Shown piece after piece: positions 8,765 to 17,144 of a DNA stretch of 64,000 bases. A model generated the notes under the pieces. That model searched no databases. It was not told the DNA's origin and saw nothing but the letters and a program-made list of their open reading frames with translations. The translations under genes and the position numbers were made by a program. Position 1 is the stretch's first letter. Every line of letters starts with the position of its first letter. This DNA comes from Sphingobium sp052327305 (GTDB lineage Bacteria > Pseudomonadota > Alphaproteobacteria > Sphingomonadales > Sphingomonadaceae), in the NCBI RefSeq assembly GCF_052327305.1, contig NZ_CP182486.1, forward strand, positions 744,001 to 808,000. Direction: 5' to 3'.

Positions 8765-9241
8765 CTATCTGCGGCAGTAGCCTTCGCCGTCCTTCACCTT
8801 GAGACAGTCAGTCTTTCCCGCAAGATATTTCAGGCCGGTGTCGTCACCGGTCGACGCACGCAGGACCTGGTTGCCGTCGGGCCTCACAAACGCGATCCCC
8901 TCGGCTGTTCCGACACCCTCGAAGGTGCCGGACATGTCCTCGTCAGTCCCATATTGCATCTTAAGCGAATAGAGGCCCGCAGACTTTCCCTTTGAGACCG
9001 TAAGGTTCAACCCTTCCACGCCGATCCAACGGCCAACCCAGCCGTCGCGGTTCGTCGGCGCAGCAGCACTGGAAGCGCCGAGGGAATTATTCGCGATCCC
9101 ATTCCCCTGCTGAATGGCATCGACCGACGTGGCGGCCGCAATGTCATTCTCAGCCATATTGTTGCCGCGTTCGCCCTTAGGGGCTTCCGAGCAAGCTGTT
9201 GCTCCCAGCGAGAGGAGAAGGAGGGCGGCGAGACTACGCAT
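8765..9241 (-). CDS. Small predicted lipoprotein of unknown function
   Basis: A 158-residue protein with a lipoprotein signal (MRSLAALLLLSLGATAC, lipobox LGATAC with Cys17), so it is probably membrane-anchored in the envelope. After an Ala/Asn-rich linker the mature part has one small domain starting WVGRWIGVEGLNLTV, with DEDMSGTFEGVGTAEGIAFVRP and a C-terminal CLKVKDGEGYCRR whose cysteines could form a disulphide. This resembles small META-like or heat-shock-like beta domains, but I do not recognise the family. A ribosome site (aaaggag) precedes the ATG at 9241. It is not obviously in an operon. Confidence 0.75.
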   Translation of the reverse strand: MRSLAALLLLSLGATACSEAPKGERGNNMAENDIAAATSVDAIQQGNGIANNSLGASSAAAPTNRDGWVGRWIGVEGLNLTVSKGKSAGLYSLKMQYGTDEDMSGTFEGVGTAEGIAFVRPDGNQVLRASTGDDTGLKYLAGKTDCLKVKDGEGYCRR

Positions 9242-9456
9242 GGAGAACTCCTTTAGCGCTGGTTGATTTCTTGCTGACAGATCCGTGGAAAACACTCCAG
9301 AGCCCGTTCGGATCCGGCTGGAGCTTTTGCTTCTAGAAGTCTCGCTGCATACCTCGCATGCACGTCATCGCGAACGGCAATTATGCTCTGAGGTTTGGGT
9401 TTGTCCGGCGCGTCATCTTTTCGCTGACGGCGCGCCGGAACTCTCATGCAGGCCGA

Positions 9457-9732
9457 TCAGCCGTTGAGCCGGTCTTTCACTGCCTTTGCGGGCGCAAAGC
9501 CAAGCTTCTTGGAGGCAGCGATGGTCATCGCCGCGCCGGTGGCGGGGTTACGGCCTTCGCGGGCCGGAGATGCCTTGACCTTGAACTTTCCAAAGCCGGA
9601 CAGGCTGACTTCTTCGCCTGCTGCGGCAGCATCGACGATGGCGGCGAGCACGCCATCCACCAGCTTGCGGGCATCTGCCTTGCTGACGTCATGAGCGGTC
9701 GCGATCTTCTCCGCGAGGTCGGCATTGTTCAT
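9457..9732 (-). CDS. hupB: HU-family DNA-binding protein
   Basis: A 91-residue histone-like protein that bends and compacts DNA as a dimer. It has the full HU fold: N-terminal helices MNNADLAEKIATAHDVSKADARKL, the GEEVSLSGFGKFKV beta core, and the DNA-binding arm ASPAREGRNPATGAAM. The arm has the conserved GRNP-TG signature with the intercalating Pro. The C-terminus FAPAKAVKDRLN is standard. The gene stands alone, with its own promoter expected in 9733-9963. Confidence 0.95.
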   Translation of the reverse strand: MNNADLAEKIATAHDVSKADARKLVDGVLAAIVDAAAAGEEVSLSGFGKFKVKASPAREGRNPATGAAMTIAASKKLGFAPAKAVKDRLNG

Positions 9733-9963
9733 TCGTAAAACTCCTCTCTTGAAAATTCGCGAGCGCCATAGCGGGTGGATGCCGCCTGGTCAGCAACTCT
9801 TTGCAAACCGTCTCACCTCGGGGGGAGATATTCGCTGGAGAAGAGTGGACTCTGATCCTCACTAGCACGTGTGCGGCGCATATTGCGCAAACATGATTGC
9901 AGACCTCGCGTTTCAAGGATTGAGCAGTTGATCGAGCGCTGCTCTCCCGGATAAGGCCTGCTC

Positions 9964-10548
9964 ATGATCACAACTACTCCTCATTCTTCGCGCCTGGCCC
10001 GTGTCGTCGCGGTGTCCCTGTTGGCCGTGCCTTTATGCGCTGCCGCGGCAGAGACGGAAAAGCCTCTTGCGCCGAGCACAGTGCCATCTGCGATAAAGGC
10101 GACGAATGACATCATTGCCCTCCCGCTCAACCCAACATTGCCTGCCGGACAACGGCTGTGCACGTCCAGCACGCCTTCGGGCCTTGGCTACACCATGCTC
10201 CGTCAGGCAACCGGTCCCAAACCTACGAGCGCTGACTATGTCCTGGTCAACTATATTGGCTATCTGGCTGCGACGGGCGCTGTCTTCGATCAGGGAATGC
10301 AGACTGCTTTTCCCGTGAGCGGCGTGATCCCTGGCTTCTCCGAAGGTCTGCAGATGATCGCAAAAACTGGTGTCGCCCGGATCTGCGTGCCTGCCGCGAT
10401 GGGTTATGGTTCGGAAAGCTCAGGCCCGATCCCGGCCAACTCGGATCTCGTGTTTCAGGTCGAACTGCTCGACTACAAATCCGCCGCCGAAGTTCAGGCA
10501 ATGCGAGGGCCCGGAATGGATACTGAAGAACCTGTGAGCGGCAATTAA
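9964..10548 (+). CDS. Exported FKBP-type peptidyl-prolyl cis-trans isomerase
   Basis: A 194-residue protein with a Sec signal peptide (positively charged start, LARVVAVSLLAVPLCAAAAE) followed by one FKBP domain. Recognisable segments are TSADYVLVNYIGYLAATGAVFDQG, the FPVSGVIPGFSEGLQMI active-site loop, and IPANSDLVFQVELLD. It should speed proline isomerisation of periplasmic proteins. The core motif is VPAAMGYGSESSGPIPANSDL, close to the FKBP consensus. It is monocistronic and convergent with the phosphodiesterase gene; a hairpin at 10775-10801 may end both. Confidence 0.9.
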   Translation: MITTTPHSSRLARVVAVSLLAVPLCAAAAETEKPLAPSTVPSAIKATNDIIALPLNPTLPAGQRLCTSSTPSGLGYTMLRQATGPKPTSADYVLVNYIGYLAATGAVFDQGMQTAFPVSGVIPGFSEGLQMIAKTGVARICVPAAMGYGSESSGPIPANSDLVFQVELLDYKSAAEVQAMRGPGMDTEEPVSGN

Positions 10549-10774
10549 GTGGGTGATCGCCAGATGTGGAGATGCTCGCTTAACGCGAGCCGACTTCACC
10601 GATGAACGCTATCCTGCGCGCCGCGCAGACCTGCACAACCGTGGGCGCAAGACGCACCGGGAGTAGCCCCACCCCACACAGGTCAAATGGCAAGCACTTC
10701 CAGGTTCGCCAGCAAAACCATCGGTCGCTTGCCTTAATCCGATCTTTGAAAGCGACCGTTGTTTCAGGCTGAAA

Positions 10775-10801
10775 CCGAAAAGAGGCGCCTGCCCTTTTCG
10801 G
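10775..10801. terminator. Probable bidirectional terminator hairpin
   Basis: An 8-bp perfect stem (CCGAAAAG / CTTTTCGG) surrounds an 11-base loop and is followed on the plus strand by CTGTTTTTC. It lies between two convergent genes, next to the phosphodiesterase stop. A second small palindrome (GTTTCA-ggc-TGAAAC) sits just before it. It could stop both transcripts, although it is about 225 bases past the FKBP stop. Confidence 0.4.
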
Positions 10802-10808
10802 CTGTTTT

Positions 10809-12176
10809 TCAGCGCTTACCCGAGGCTGCTTCGAATACCGGTAACGGGGCTTCGCGCGCATCCTTCAGGCTTACACCCATGGCTTGAGCGAGAGTGGGTG
10901 CGATCCGAAGCATGTCCACCACGCCGAGATCCTGCCCGGCTTTGATGCCCTTGCCCTTGATGAAGAAGGAAGCGTTCATCGCCGAAACTTCGGGGAGATA
11001 ACCGTGCGTTCCCCGGGTGGTGGGGAGAGTGACCAGCCTGTCCCCGACATAGCTGCCGCCCAGCACGGTGCCCGGCTTCATCGCCAGAACGAAACTGGCG
11101 CCGGGATAGCCGCCGAGCTTCTCGACCTCTACGCCTTCGATAATGCGGTCAATGCCATTGGCGGGATCGGCCGCTAGGCGGCGCAGCAGATCTGAAACCC
11201 TGGCCCGTGCTGCGGCGTCTAAAGGGTCCTTGAGCAGGATGGCATCGCCCCAGCGTTTCGCGGTCCAGTCCTTCACCGCGACCGCGCGGCCCGGCGTTAG
11301 TGGCTCGATCTCGATCAGACCGGCCTCGATCAACGGAATATTGATGTTGAGGATGCGTGTATATGCAGCCTGTCCATGATCGGACACGACGGCGATCACC
11401 GTGTCGGGATCATTCGCCAGCGCGGTCGTAATGATCTCGCCAAGGACCGCGTCTTCATGCTCCATCGCCCGTTTAGCTTCGACGCTCCATGGTCCGTTGG
11501 CATGGGCCGTGTGATCCACCGAAACGGTGTGAAACATCATGAAGCTCGGCTTGTAGCGGTTCATGATCTCGGTTGCGAAACGCAGCCGGATCGTGCTGCC
11601 GGCTTCATCGGCGTCCTGGTAATAGCTGCCGAGCTTCGATTGCAGATCAGTCAACAAGCCGTCGGGGCGGGCCATGGCTTCCTGAAACTTGATGGCGATC
11701 TCGGACTTGTACGGGTCTGTATAGGGCAGATTATATTTGATGCTGGGGCTGCCGGCGGTGTTCAACCAGCCAACGCTGCCGGTCTCGATCCTGGCCCGCG
11801 CAGCGGCATCGTAGAGTGCATCCACTTTGATATCGCTGGCGAACGTGCACAAGACTGAGGCGAAACCATCACTCTTCAGCGGATCATTGCCCGTTATCCC
11901 ATGTTTCGAAGGCGTCACGCCGGTGACGATCGACGCATGGCTCGGGCATGTGACGGTGGGCACGACACCGCGAACCCCTTTCGCGTAGCTGCCGTCTTTC
12001 ATGAAGCTGCGCAAGGTGGGAACCTTGAGGCCCAATTCATCAGCCTTGAGGATGTAATCAGGCCCCATCGCGTCGATGCTGACGAGCAGCAGCGATTCTG
12101 CGTGAGCCGAACCGGTTGGATAGATGGCGAGCGTGCAGGCAAACAGGATGGCTTTGCGCCGGAAGTCGATGGCCAT
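10809..12176 (-). CDS. Exported nucleotide pyrophosphatase/phosphodiesterase (alkaline phosphatase superfamily)
   Basis: A 455-residue periplasmic or secreted enzyme with a signal peptide (RRKAILFACTLAIYPTGSAHA). Metal-site motifs of type I phosphodiesterases are visible: LLLVSIDAMGPDYI (first Asp), the nucleophile Thr in GVVPTVTCPSHASIVTG, HTVSVDHTAHANGP (Asp and His), and AVVSDHGQAAYT (Asp-His). The family hydrolyses nucleotides or other phosphodiesters. The gene starts 61 bases after the TonB receptor stop in the same direction, which suggests one transcript and a shared substrate, for instance an organophosphate cleaved outside or just after outer-membrane uptake. The substrate is inferred only. 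Confidence 0.88.
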   Translation of the reverse strand: MAIDFRRKAILFACTLAIYPTGSAHAESLLLVSIDAMGPDYILKADELGLKVPTLRSFMKDGSYAKGVRGVVPTVTCPSHASIVTGVTPSKHGITGNDPLKSDGFASVLCTFASDIKVDALYDAAARARIETGSVGWLNTAGSPSIKYNLPYTDPYKSEIAIKFQEAMARPDGLLTDLQSKLGSYYQDADEAGSTIRLRFATEIMNRYKPSFMMFHTVSVDHTAHANGPWSVEAKRAMEHEDAVLGEIITTALANDPDTVIAVVSDHGQAAYTRILNINIPLIEAGLIEIEPLTPGRAVAVKDWTAKRWGDAILLKDPLDAAARARVSDLLRRLAADPANGIDRIIEGVEVEKLGGYPGASFVLAMKPGTVLGGSYVGDRLVTLPTTRGTHGYLPEVSAMNASFFIKGKGIKAGQDLGVVDMLRIAPTLAQAMGVSLKDAREAPLPVFEAASGKR

Positions 12177-12237
12177 TGGATAGTTCCTCGATTTTGAAAA
12201 GGCGCGCGGGAAGACCCGCGCTGCCCTCGTCGATGTG

Positions 12238-15200
12238 CTAGAAATTGAAGCGCACGCCCGCGCGGAAGGAGCGGCCTAGATAATCATAGCCATTGCCCGG
12301 CGTCATGATGCCCCACTGGGGATTGCTGACGCCGATCCCCTGCGCAACGGGTTCAGGATCCTTGTCCGCAAGGTTGGTGACGGCGAAAAAGCCTTCCAGT
12401 CCCGCCATGAATTCATAATTCAAGGAGAGGTCGAAGTAGAGCGCGCCGCCGTAGCGATTGTTGCTGATAGTATCCTTGGTGGCGGTTCTGGCGGGGCAGT
12501 TGCTGGTGCATTCGATGTAATCGTTTGAGTAGACGCCGGATGAGATGCCCCGTGCGGTCAGCGCGCCAGTGAATGCACCCTGCTGGTAGCTCGCAGAGAT
12601 GTTGTAGCGCCAGCGAGGCATGGAGGCGTTCATGCCGAGAGAGTTTGAATCGACCGCCCCTGGCAGGCCGCTGTTCGTCACGTTCTTCAGGCCACGAGTG
12701 GCAAGGGCGCGGATGGAAAATTGGCCGTTGCCTACTGGCAGACCGTACCCCAGCTCGAAATCAAGTCCGCGCACGTTGAACAGGGCGAGATTGACCGGCA
12801 CCTGCGTGATCGCGGTGAAGTTGTTTGCGCCGTCGCGGCCCACAAATTCGCAATATTGCGGGAAGCGCCCCGAATAGCATCCGTCGATCAGGCTCGTCAC
12901 ACTGATCGTGGTGATGGCGTCCCGGACGTTGACGTCCCAGTAATCCACCGAGAAGGTCAGTCCGGGGATCCAGCGCGGTCGAAGCACAGCGCCAAACACG
13001 GTCGTGTCCGCTTTTTCCGGCGCGATTTGAGGGTTCCCGATGGTGGTGAATTGCGTCGTCTGGGTGGTTCCGGTCCATGGATTGAACAGCGCCTGGGTCA
13101 GCACCTGCCCTGGCTGAAACAAGATGGACAAGCTACCTGCACGAATGTCGCGGGACCGTGTGGCGCGCAGGGTCAGGTCGTCGATCGGCGAGTAAGTGAG
13201 GCCGATCTTCCAGGGCGTCACGCCGCCGGCTGTGCTGTAATGTGCATGGCGGATCGCGGCGTTGAGCTCGAGCGATTTGCCGAAGGACGAGTCCTTGAGT
13301 ATCGGGACGACCGTCTCAACAAAGCCCTCGGTTACGTTGTAAGAGCCAACCAGTGGTTGGTAATTGCCGGCCCAATAGCCTCGTGCCTGCGAGATCGGAT
13401 CAGACCAGCCCGTTTCCTTTTCGCGGCGATGTTCGACACCGAAGGCGACGGAAACGGGGCCAGCCCAGGTGCTCAGCGGTTCGCCATTGAATGAGGCAGC
13501 GAGAATGTCCTGGGTAACCCAGCCCTTCATGCGCGCGACGCCCATCACATAGTTCAGACCTGATGATGTGGCGACGCCGGTGCCGAGAATATTGAAGGGC
13601 GAGCAGCCGTCATTGGGATTGGTCAGGGTCGAGCGGCAAACCGGCACGTTGTTCGGTCCCATCACCGCATCGATGGCACGCCGATAGTTGGCCATGATCG
13701 GTGCGCCATAATCCTGCGAGAAGTCGCTTTTGTTCCGCGTGGCGTAAGCCGCCCAGGTCCAGTTCGAGCCGACTAGGTCGAAATTTCCGCTTCCGCCCAG
13801 CGTGTAGCGATAGAGTTGCTTCTCTGTCTGGTAAGGCAGAGCACCGATCGCTTGGTTCCACGTGCCAACGGTCAGGCTCGTCAGGTTGCTGGCATCCATC
13901 GCCGCGCCGACCGAGGCTGGCAGGAAAGCATTGTCGCGCTGGATCGTAAGTCCGCCATACTGATAATATGGCGTCGTCAGCGTATCCACATAGGCTCGGC
14001 CGTACATGAACTGGGCATAGAGGTTGATGTTGTCCGCAACATCATAGCTCGCCCGTGCGAAGACATTCTGATGCGACAGAGGGACTTGCATGTTCTGTGT
14101 GATCGGGTGCCAGTCACCCATCTGCCAGTCGCCGCCGATCATATATGCGGCACCGGGAGCATATTGGCCTTGATTGAGCTGAAACGGTTGCCCACCCGGC
14201 CCGAAAACGATGCCGGTGAGCGGCCCGGCCGTGACGATGGCACCGGGCGCGACCTGTCGCGGTCCGACATGTTCGGCCAACAAGATATAGGGCTGGCCAT
14301 TGCCGACAGCGTAAGCGGGGTTCACGACTCTGCGGAACCCCTTGTACCAGTCGCGCGCCACGCGTTTCACGCCAGCGTTGTAAGAGGTTTCTGCGCTGAG
14401 GATCAGGTGGCCGCGACCATCGGCGAACTTCGTGCCAGCGGTTAGCGACACCTTGTAGTTTTCGTCGTCGCCTCTTTGGGTGACGCCACCGGAAAGTTCG
14501 CCCTTTATTCCGGTGTAGTCCTTGTCGATCACGAAGTTGACCACGCCGGCGACGGCATCGGAGCCCCATGCGGCAGAAGCGCCGCCCGTGACGATATCCA
14601 CGCGCTTGATAATGCCGTTGGGGATGGCATTGATATCGACATAGTCGCCTGTATTGGCGACTGGCAGACGCTGATTGTCCAAAAGGACCAATGTCCGTTG
14701 TGGGGAGAGGTTGCGGAGCGACAGTGAGCTGATCCCGGGCAATCCGGCGCTGGTTGTGCTGCCATTGTTGTAAAGGCTTCCGGCGAATGCCGGAATCTTC
14801 AAAAGATAGGTGGCGATGTTGACGGATGCGTCGCGCTTGATCTCTTCTTCGCCAAGCACCGTGACAGGCGTGGGCGCGTCAAAGCCGTCACGCACGATCC
14901 GCGAGCCGGTGATCGTGATCTGTTCGGTCTCTGATGGATCGCCAGCCTCATCGACAGCTGCGGTCCGGCGCTCGGACCCTGCCAGCGTGCGTGGGGTGCG
15001 ACGCTCGGCACTGCTGCCTTGAGCAGCAGGTCGACCGCGCACGATCAGAAATGCGTCGCCACGCTTCTGGTAGGTCAGGCCAGACCCACGCAGCAACTGA
15101 TCCAGCGCCGTCTCGGTGGACGATGCTGCCCGGATGGCGGGGGCCGCTTTTCCACGAAGCAGGGTTTGATCGACAAGGATTTGCACGCCAGACTGGCGGG

Positions 15201-15342
15201 ATAGAGCACTGAGCGAATCCTCCAAACTCGCTGCAGAAAGCGTAATGCCGCTCTGGGCCAGCGCAGAAGATGCGCCGAAAGCGCCAATGATAAGAGAAAA
15301 AGCTGCGACGCTCGCCCGAAGCGAACCATGAACCGTAGACAC
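12238..15342 (-). CDS. TonB-dependent outer-membrane receptor with STN signalling domain
   Basis: A 1034-residue receptor. After a signal peptide (ending ASSALAQ) comes an STN domain at roughly residues 31-95 (LEDSLSALSRQSGVQILVDQTLLRGK, ending KRGDAFLIVRG). Next are the plug (TPVTVLGEEEIKRDASVNIATYLLK, then LVLLDNQRL and GGASAAWGSDAVAGVVNFVI) and a long beta-barrel ending in an aromatic Phe (GVRFNF). The STN domain is the hallmark of transducers that talk to a FecR-like anti-sigma factor, and the fecR and sigma genes lie just upstream in the same orientation. The ligand is unknown; the downstream phosphodiesterase points to a phosphorylated nutrient rather than iron. Confidence 0.93.
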   Translation of the reverse strand: MSTVHGSLRASVAAFSLIIGAFGASSALAQSGITLSAASLEDSLSALSRQSGVQILVDQTLLRGKAAPAIRAASSTETALDQLLRGSGLTYQKRGDAFLIVRGRPAAQGSSAERRTPRTLAGSERRTAAVDEAGDPSETEQITITGSRIVRDGFDAPTPVTVLGEEEIKRDASVNIATYLLKIPAFAGSLYNNGSTTSAGLPGISSLSLRNLSPQRTLVLLDNQRLPVANTGDYVDINAIPNGIIKRVDIVTGGASAAWGSDAVAGVVNFVIDKDYTGIKGELSGGVTQRGDDENYKVSLTAGTKFADGRGHLILSAETSYNAGVKRVARDWYKGFRRVVNPAYAVGNGQPYILLAEHVGPRQVAPGAIVTAGPLTGIVFGPGGQPFQLNQGQYAPGAAYMIGGDWQMGDWHPITQNMQVPLSHQNVFARASYDVADNINLYAQFMYGRAYVDTLTTPYYQYGGLTIQRDNAFLPASVGAAMDASNLTSLTVGTWNQAIGALPYQTEKQLYRYTLGGSGNFDLVGSNWTWAAYATRNKSDFSQDYGAPIMANYRRAIDAVMGPNNVPVCRSTLTNPNDGCSPFNILGTGVATSSGLNYVMGVARMKGWVTQDILAASFNGEPLSTWAGPVSVAFGVEHRREKETGWSDPISQARGYWAGNYQPLVGSYNVTEGFVETVVPILKDSSFGKSLELNAAIRHAHYSTAGGVTPWKIGLTYSPIDDLTLRATRSRDIRAGSLSILFQPGQVLTQALFNPWTGTTQTTQFTTIGNPQIAPEKADTTVFGAVLRPRWIPGLTFSVDYWDVNVRDAITTISVTSLIDGCYSGRFPQYCEFVGRDGANNFTAITQVPVNLALFNVRGLDFELGYGLPVGNGQFSIRALATRGLKNVTNSGLPGAVDSNSLGMNASMPRWRYNISASYQQGAFTGALTARGISSGVYSNDYIECTSNCPARTATKDTISNNRYGGALYFDLSLNYEFMAGLEGFFAVTNLADKDPEPVAQGIGVSNPQWGIMTPGNGYDYLGRSFRAGVRFNF

Positions 15343-15458
15343 CGAATGTTCCCCCTGAGTAAATGAATGGGTTCAGAGAGAAAGACGTGAGCAATCTCGA
15401 AAATTCACAAAGTTTTTTGTTTCAATTTTGTTACGAGTATTTTGACGATATGATAAAT

Positions 15459-16346
15459 CTATTTTGAATCTAAAATAAAAGTGCCTGAGGCTTGGTGTAT
15501 TCTGAAATCGTGGGTAATTGCCAGATTCTCAATTTGACCGGTAGGATCGGAGAGTCTTATCCGACCGCTCACGGGCTTTTTGGCCAAAGCGTCATCGGCA
15601 ATCTCGATCCGTTCGAGTGAAAGGGCCTCAAGATCCGCAATGACTTGGCGAAGCGGCGCGCCCTTATATTCGACCCATTCGTTGCGCCATCGCGCAACCG
15701 CAGTCGGATCAACGTCCGCAAGACGGCGCAGGCTTGCCCCCTCGAGAATGGCGGCTTGCTTTTCCTTCAGCCGTATGGGCCGACTGAACCAGCCGTTCCG
15801 CCCAAAATCCACGACCCCCGACGTGACCCTCACGCGCGTGTCGCCCGGCTTGCTCAAGACCTCGAAGCTGGTTCCGATATCCACGATACGCGCATTTGGC
15901 GTATTGATGCGGAACGGACGCCGCGCATCATGGGTCACATGGGCATAGAGCGCTCCGCGCGAGAGTTCGACGGTGCGGTCATGTCTTGTGTATCGAACCT
16001 CGATTTTTGCGCCGCCCGCTAATGTGAGACGAGTGCCGTCCGGAAGGCTGACTTTGCGGACGCCTCCCCCCTCTGCCGCGTATTCCTGCGGGCTGGCAAA
16101 GTGCAGTTCGAGGACGGGCTTGGCCTGATAAGCGACGGCGCCGATCAGCAGCATGGTCACGCCGCTTGCAACGACCGTGCGTCGCGCTGCCCCTCGTCGG
16201 CCGTAAGCTCGCACGGCCGCGTCCATATCTGGCCCCGTGACGCGACGCCACATCGCCTCGAACACCGTTGCACGCCGCGGATCGCCATCAAGCCATGCGG
16301 TAAAGGCGGGTGCATCAAATGGTTCGCCGCTTGTGCGACGCTCCAC
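15459..16346 (-). CDS. FecR-family anti-sigma regulator
   Basis: An inner-membrane protein that would relay the receptor signal to the ECF sigma factor. From the N-terminus it has a cytosolic FecR_N region (TAWLDGDPRRATVFEAMWRR), one membrane helix (VVASGVTMLLIGAVAYQA) and the periplasmic FecR domain (YAAEGGGVRKVSLPDGTRLTLAGGAKIEVRY is the signature region). A C-terminal DUF4974-like part follows. The start is odd. The only canonical codon is a GTG at 16346, yet the same frame continues upstream as WEAAQW, the usual beginning of the FecR_N motif, with no ATG, GTG or TTG before a stop. An ATT at 16379 or CTG at 16388 may be used. Confidence 0.88.
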   Translation of the reverse strand: MERRTSGEPFDAPAFTAWLDGDPRRATVFEAMWRRVTGPDMDAAVRAYGRRGAARRTVVASGVTMLLIGAVAYQAKPVLELHFASPQEYAAEGGGVRKVSLPDGTRLTLAGGAKIEVRYTRHDRTVELSRGALYAHVTHDARRPFRINTPNARIVDIGTSFEVLSKPGDTRVRVTSGVVDFGRNGWFSRPIRLKEKQAAILEGASLRRLADVDPTAVARWRNEWVEYKGAPLRQVIADLEALSLERIEIADDALAKKPVSGRIRLSDPTGQIENLAITHDFRIHQASGTFILDSK

Positions 16347-16374
16347 CCACTGGGCCGCTTCCCAACGTGTCGAG

Positions 16375-16923
16375 TCAATCTCGGACAGAACCGCCTCGCT
16401 TCTCGATCTTCTCGATTGCCATATCTAGATCGAGCATGGCGCGTGCGACATGATTGCTCACCGCGCTGGGAGAGAGCCCCAAGGCGTCGGCCACGTCCGC
16501 GCCCGAATCCCCGTGCACGCGCCGACGAATGAAAACCTCTCGACGCAGACGCGGCATCCCCTTGAGGACTTCCGCAACCAACGAAATCAATTGCCGCCGT
16601 TCCAGTTGGCACTGGACCGTTGGTTGTGGGCACGGAATATCGTCTGACAGTTCGACAGTCGCCCGGCGGCGCAGGTGCCGGGAATAATCGCGGACAAGGT
16701 TAAGCGATATGCGGCGCAGCAGCGCCTGGACGTTTGAAACTCTGTTCTCAGGCTTGGCCTCGAAGGTGAGCAACCGGAGATAGGCTTCCTGAACGATGTC
16801 CTCGCTGATGGTCGTGTCGCCTACCCGCCGGCCGACATATCGCAGCAGATCGGCTCGCTGTGCGGTCAAATGGGGAGCAGATAAATCCATCGCGCTGACG
16901 CCCCTATCCGTGGGCGATGACAA
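16375..16923 (-). CDS. ECF RNA polymerase sigma factor (FecI-like)
   Basis: A 182-residue sigma-70 factor of the extracytoplasmic-function type. Region 2 is at residues 20-85 (LLRYVGRRVGDTTISEDIVQEAYLRLLTFE, with the VQEAYLRLL core) and region 4 at 110-170 (RLRREVFIRRRVHGDSGADVADALGLSPSAVSNHVARAMLDLD, a helix-turn-helix). It is the first gene of the sigma / FecR / TonB receptor / phosphodiesterase series, all leftward. It should direct polymerase to the receptor promoter in 15343-15458 once FecR is signalled. Confidence 0.92.
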   Translation of the reverse strand: MSSPTDRGVSAMDLSAPHLTAQRADLLRYVGRRVGDTTISEDIVQEAYLRLLTFEAKPENRVSNVQALLRRISLNLVRDYSRHLRRRATVELSDDIPCPQPTVQCQLERRQLISLVAEVLKGMPRLRREVFIRRRVHGDSGADVADALGLSPSAVSNHVARAMLDLDMAIEKIEKRGGSVRD

Positions 16924-17144
16924 CTTTATTGCGCGAACGATTTACGGGGGGGGGCCTGTCTCTTTTTGCCTGGTTTGAAGGAATTGGAGATGAGCAGGAG
17001 GGTGCGCCGCCCTCTTTGATGAGCTGCTCGAACCATGCCAATGAGGTGATGAGCCTGCCATGGCGTTGAAATTGCCGATTGCTTTAAGAGCAGGCATTCC
17101 TGTCTGCGTCTGACGCTGCCCCCGATATCGACTGGCGAAAGTGG

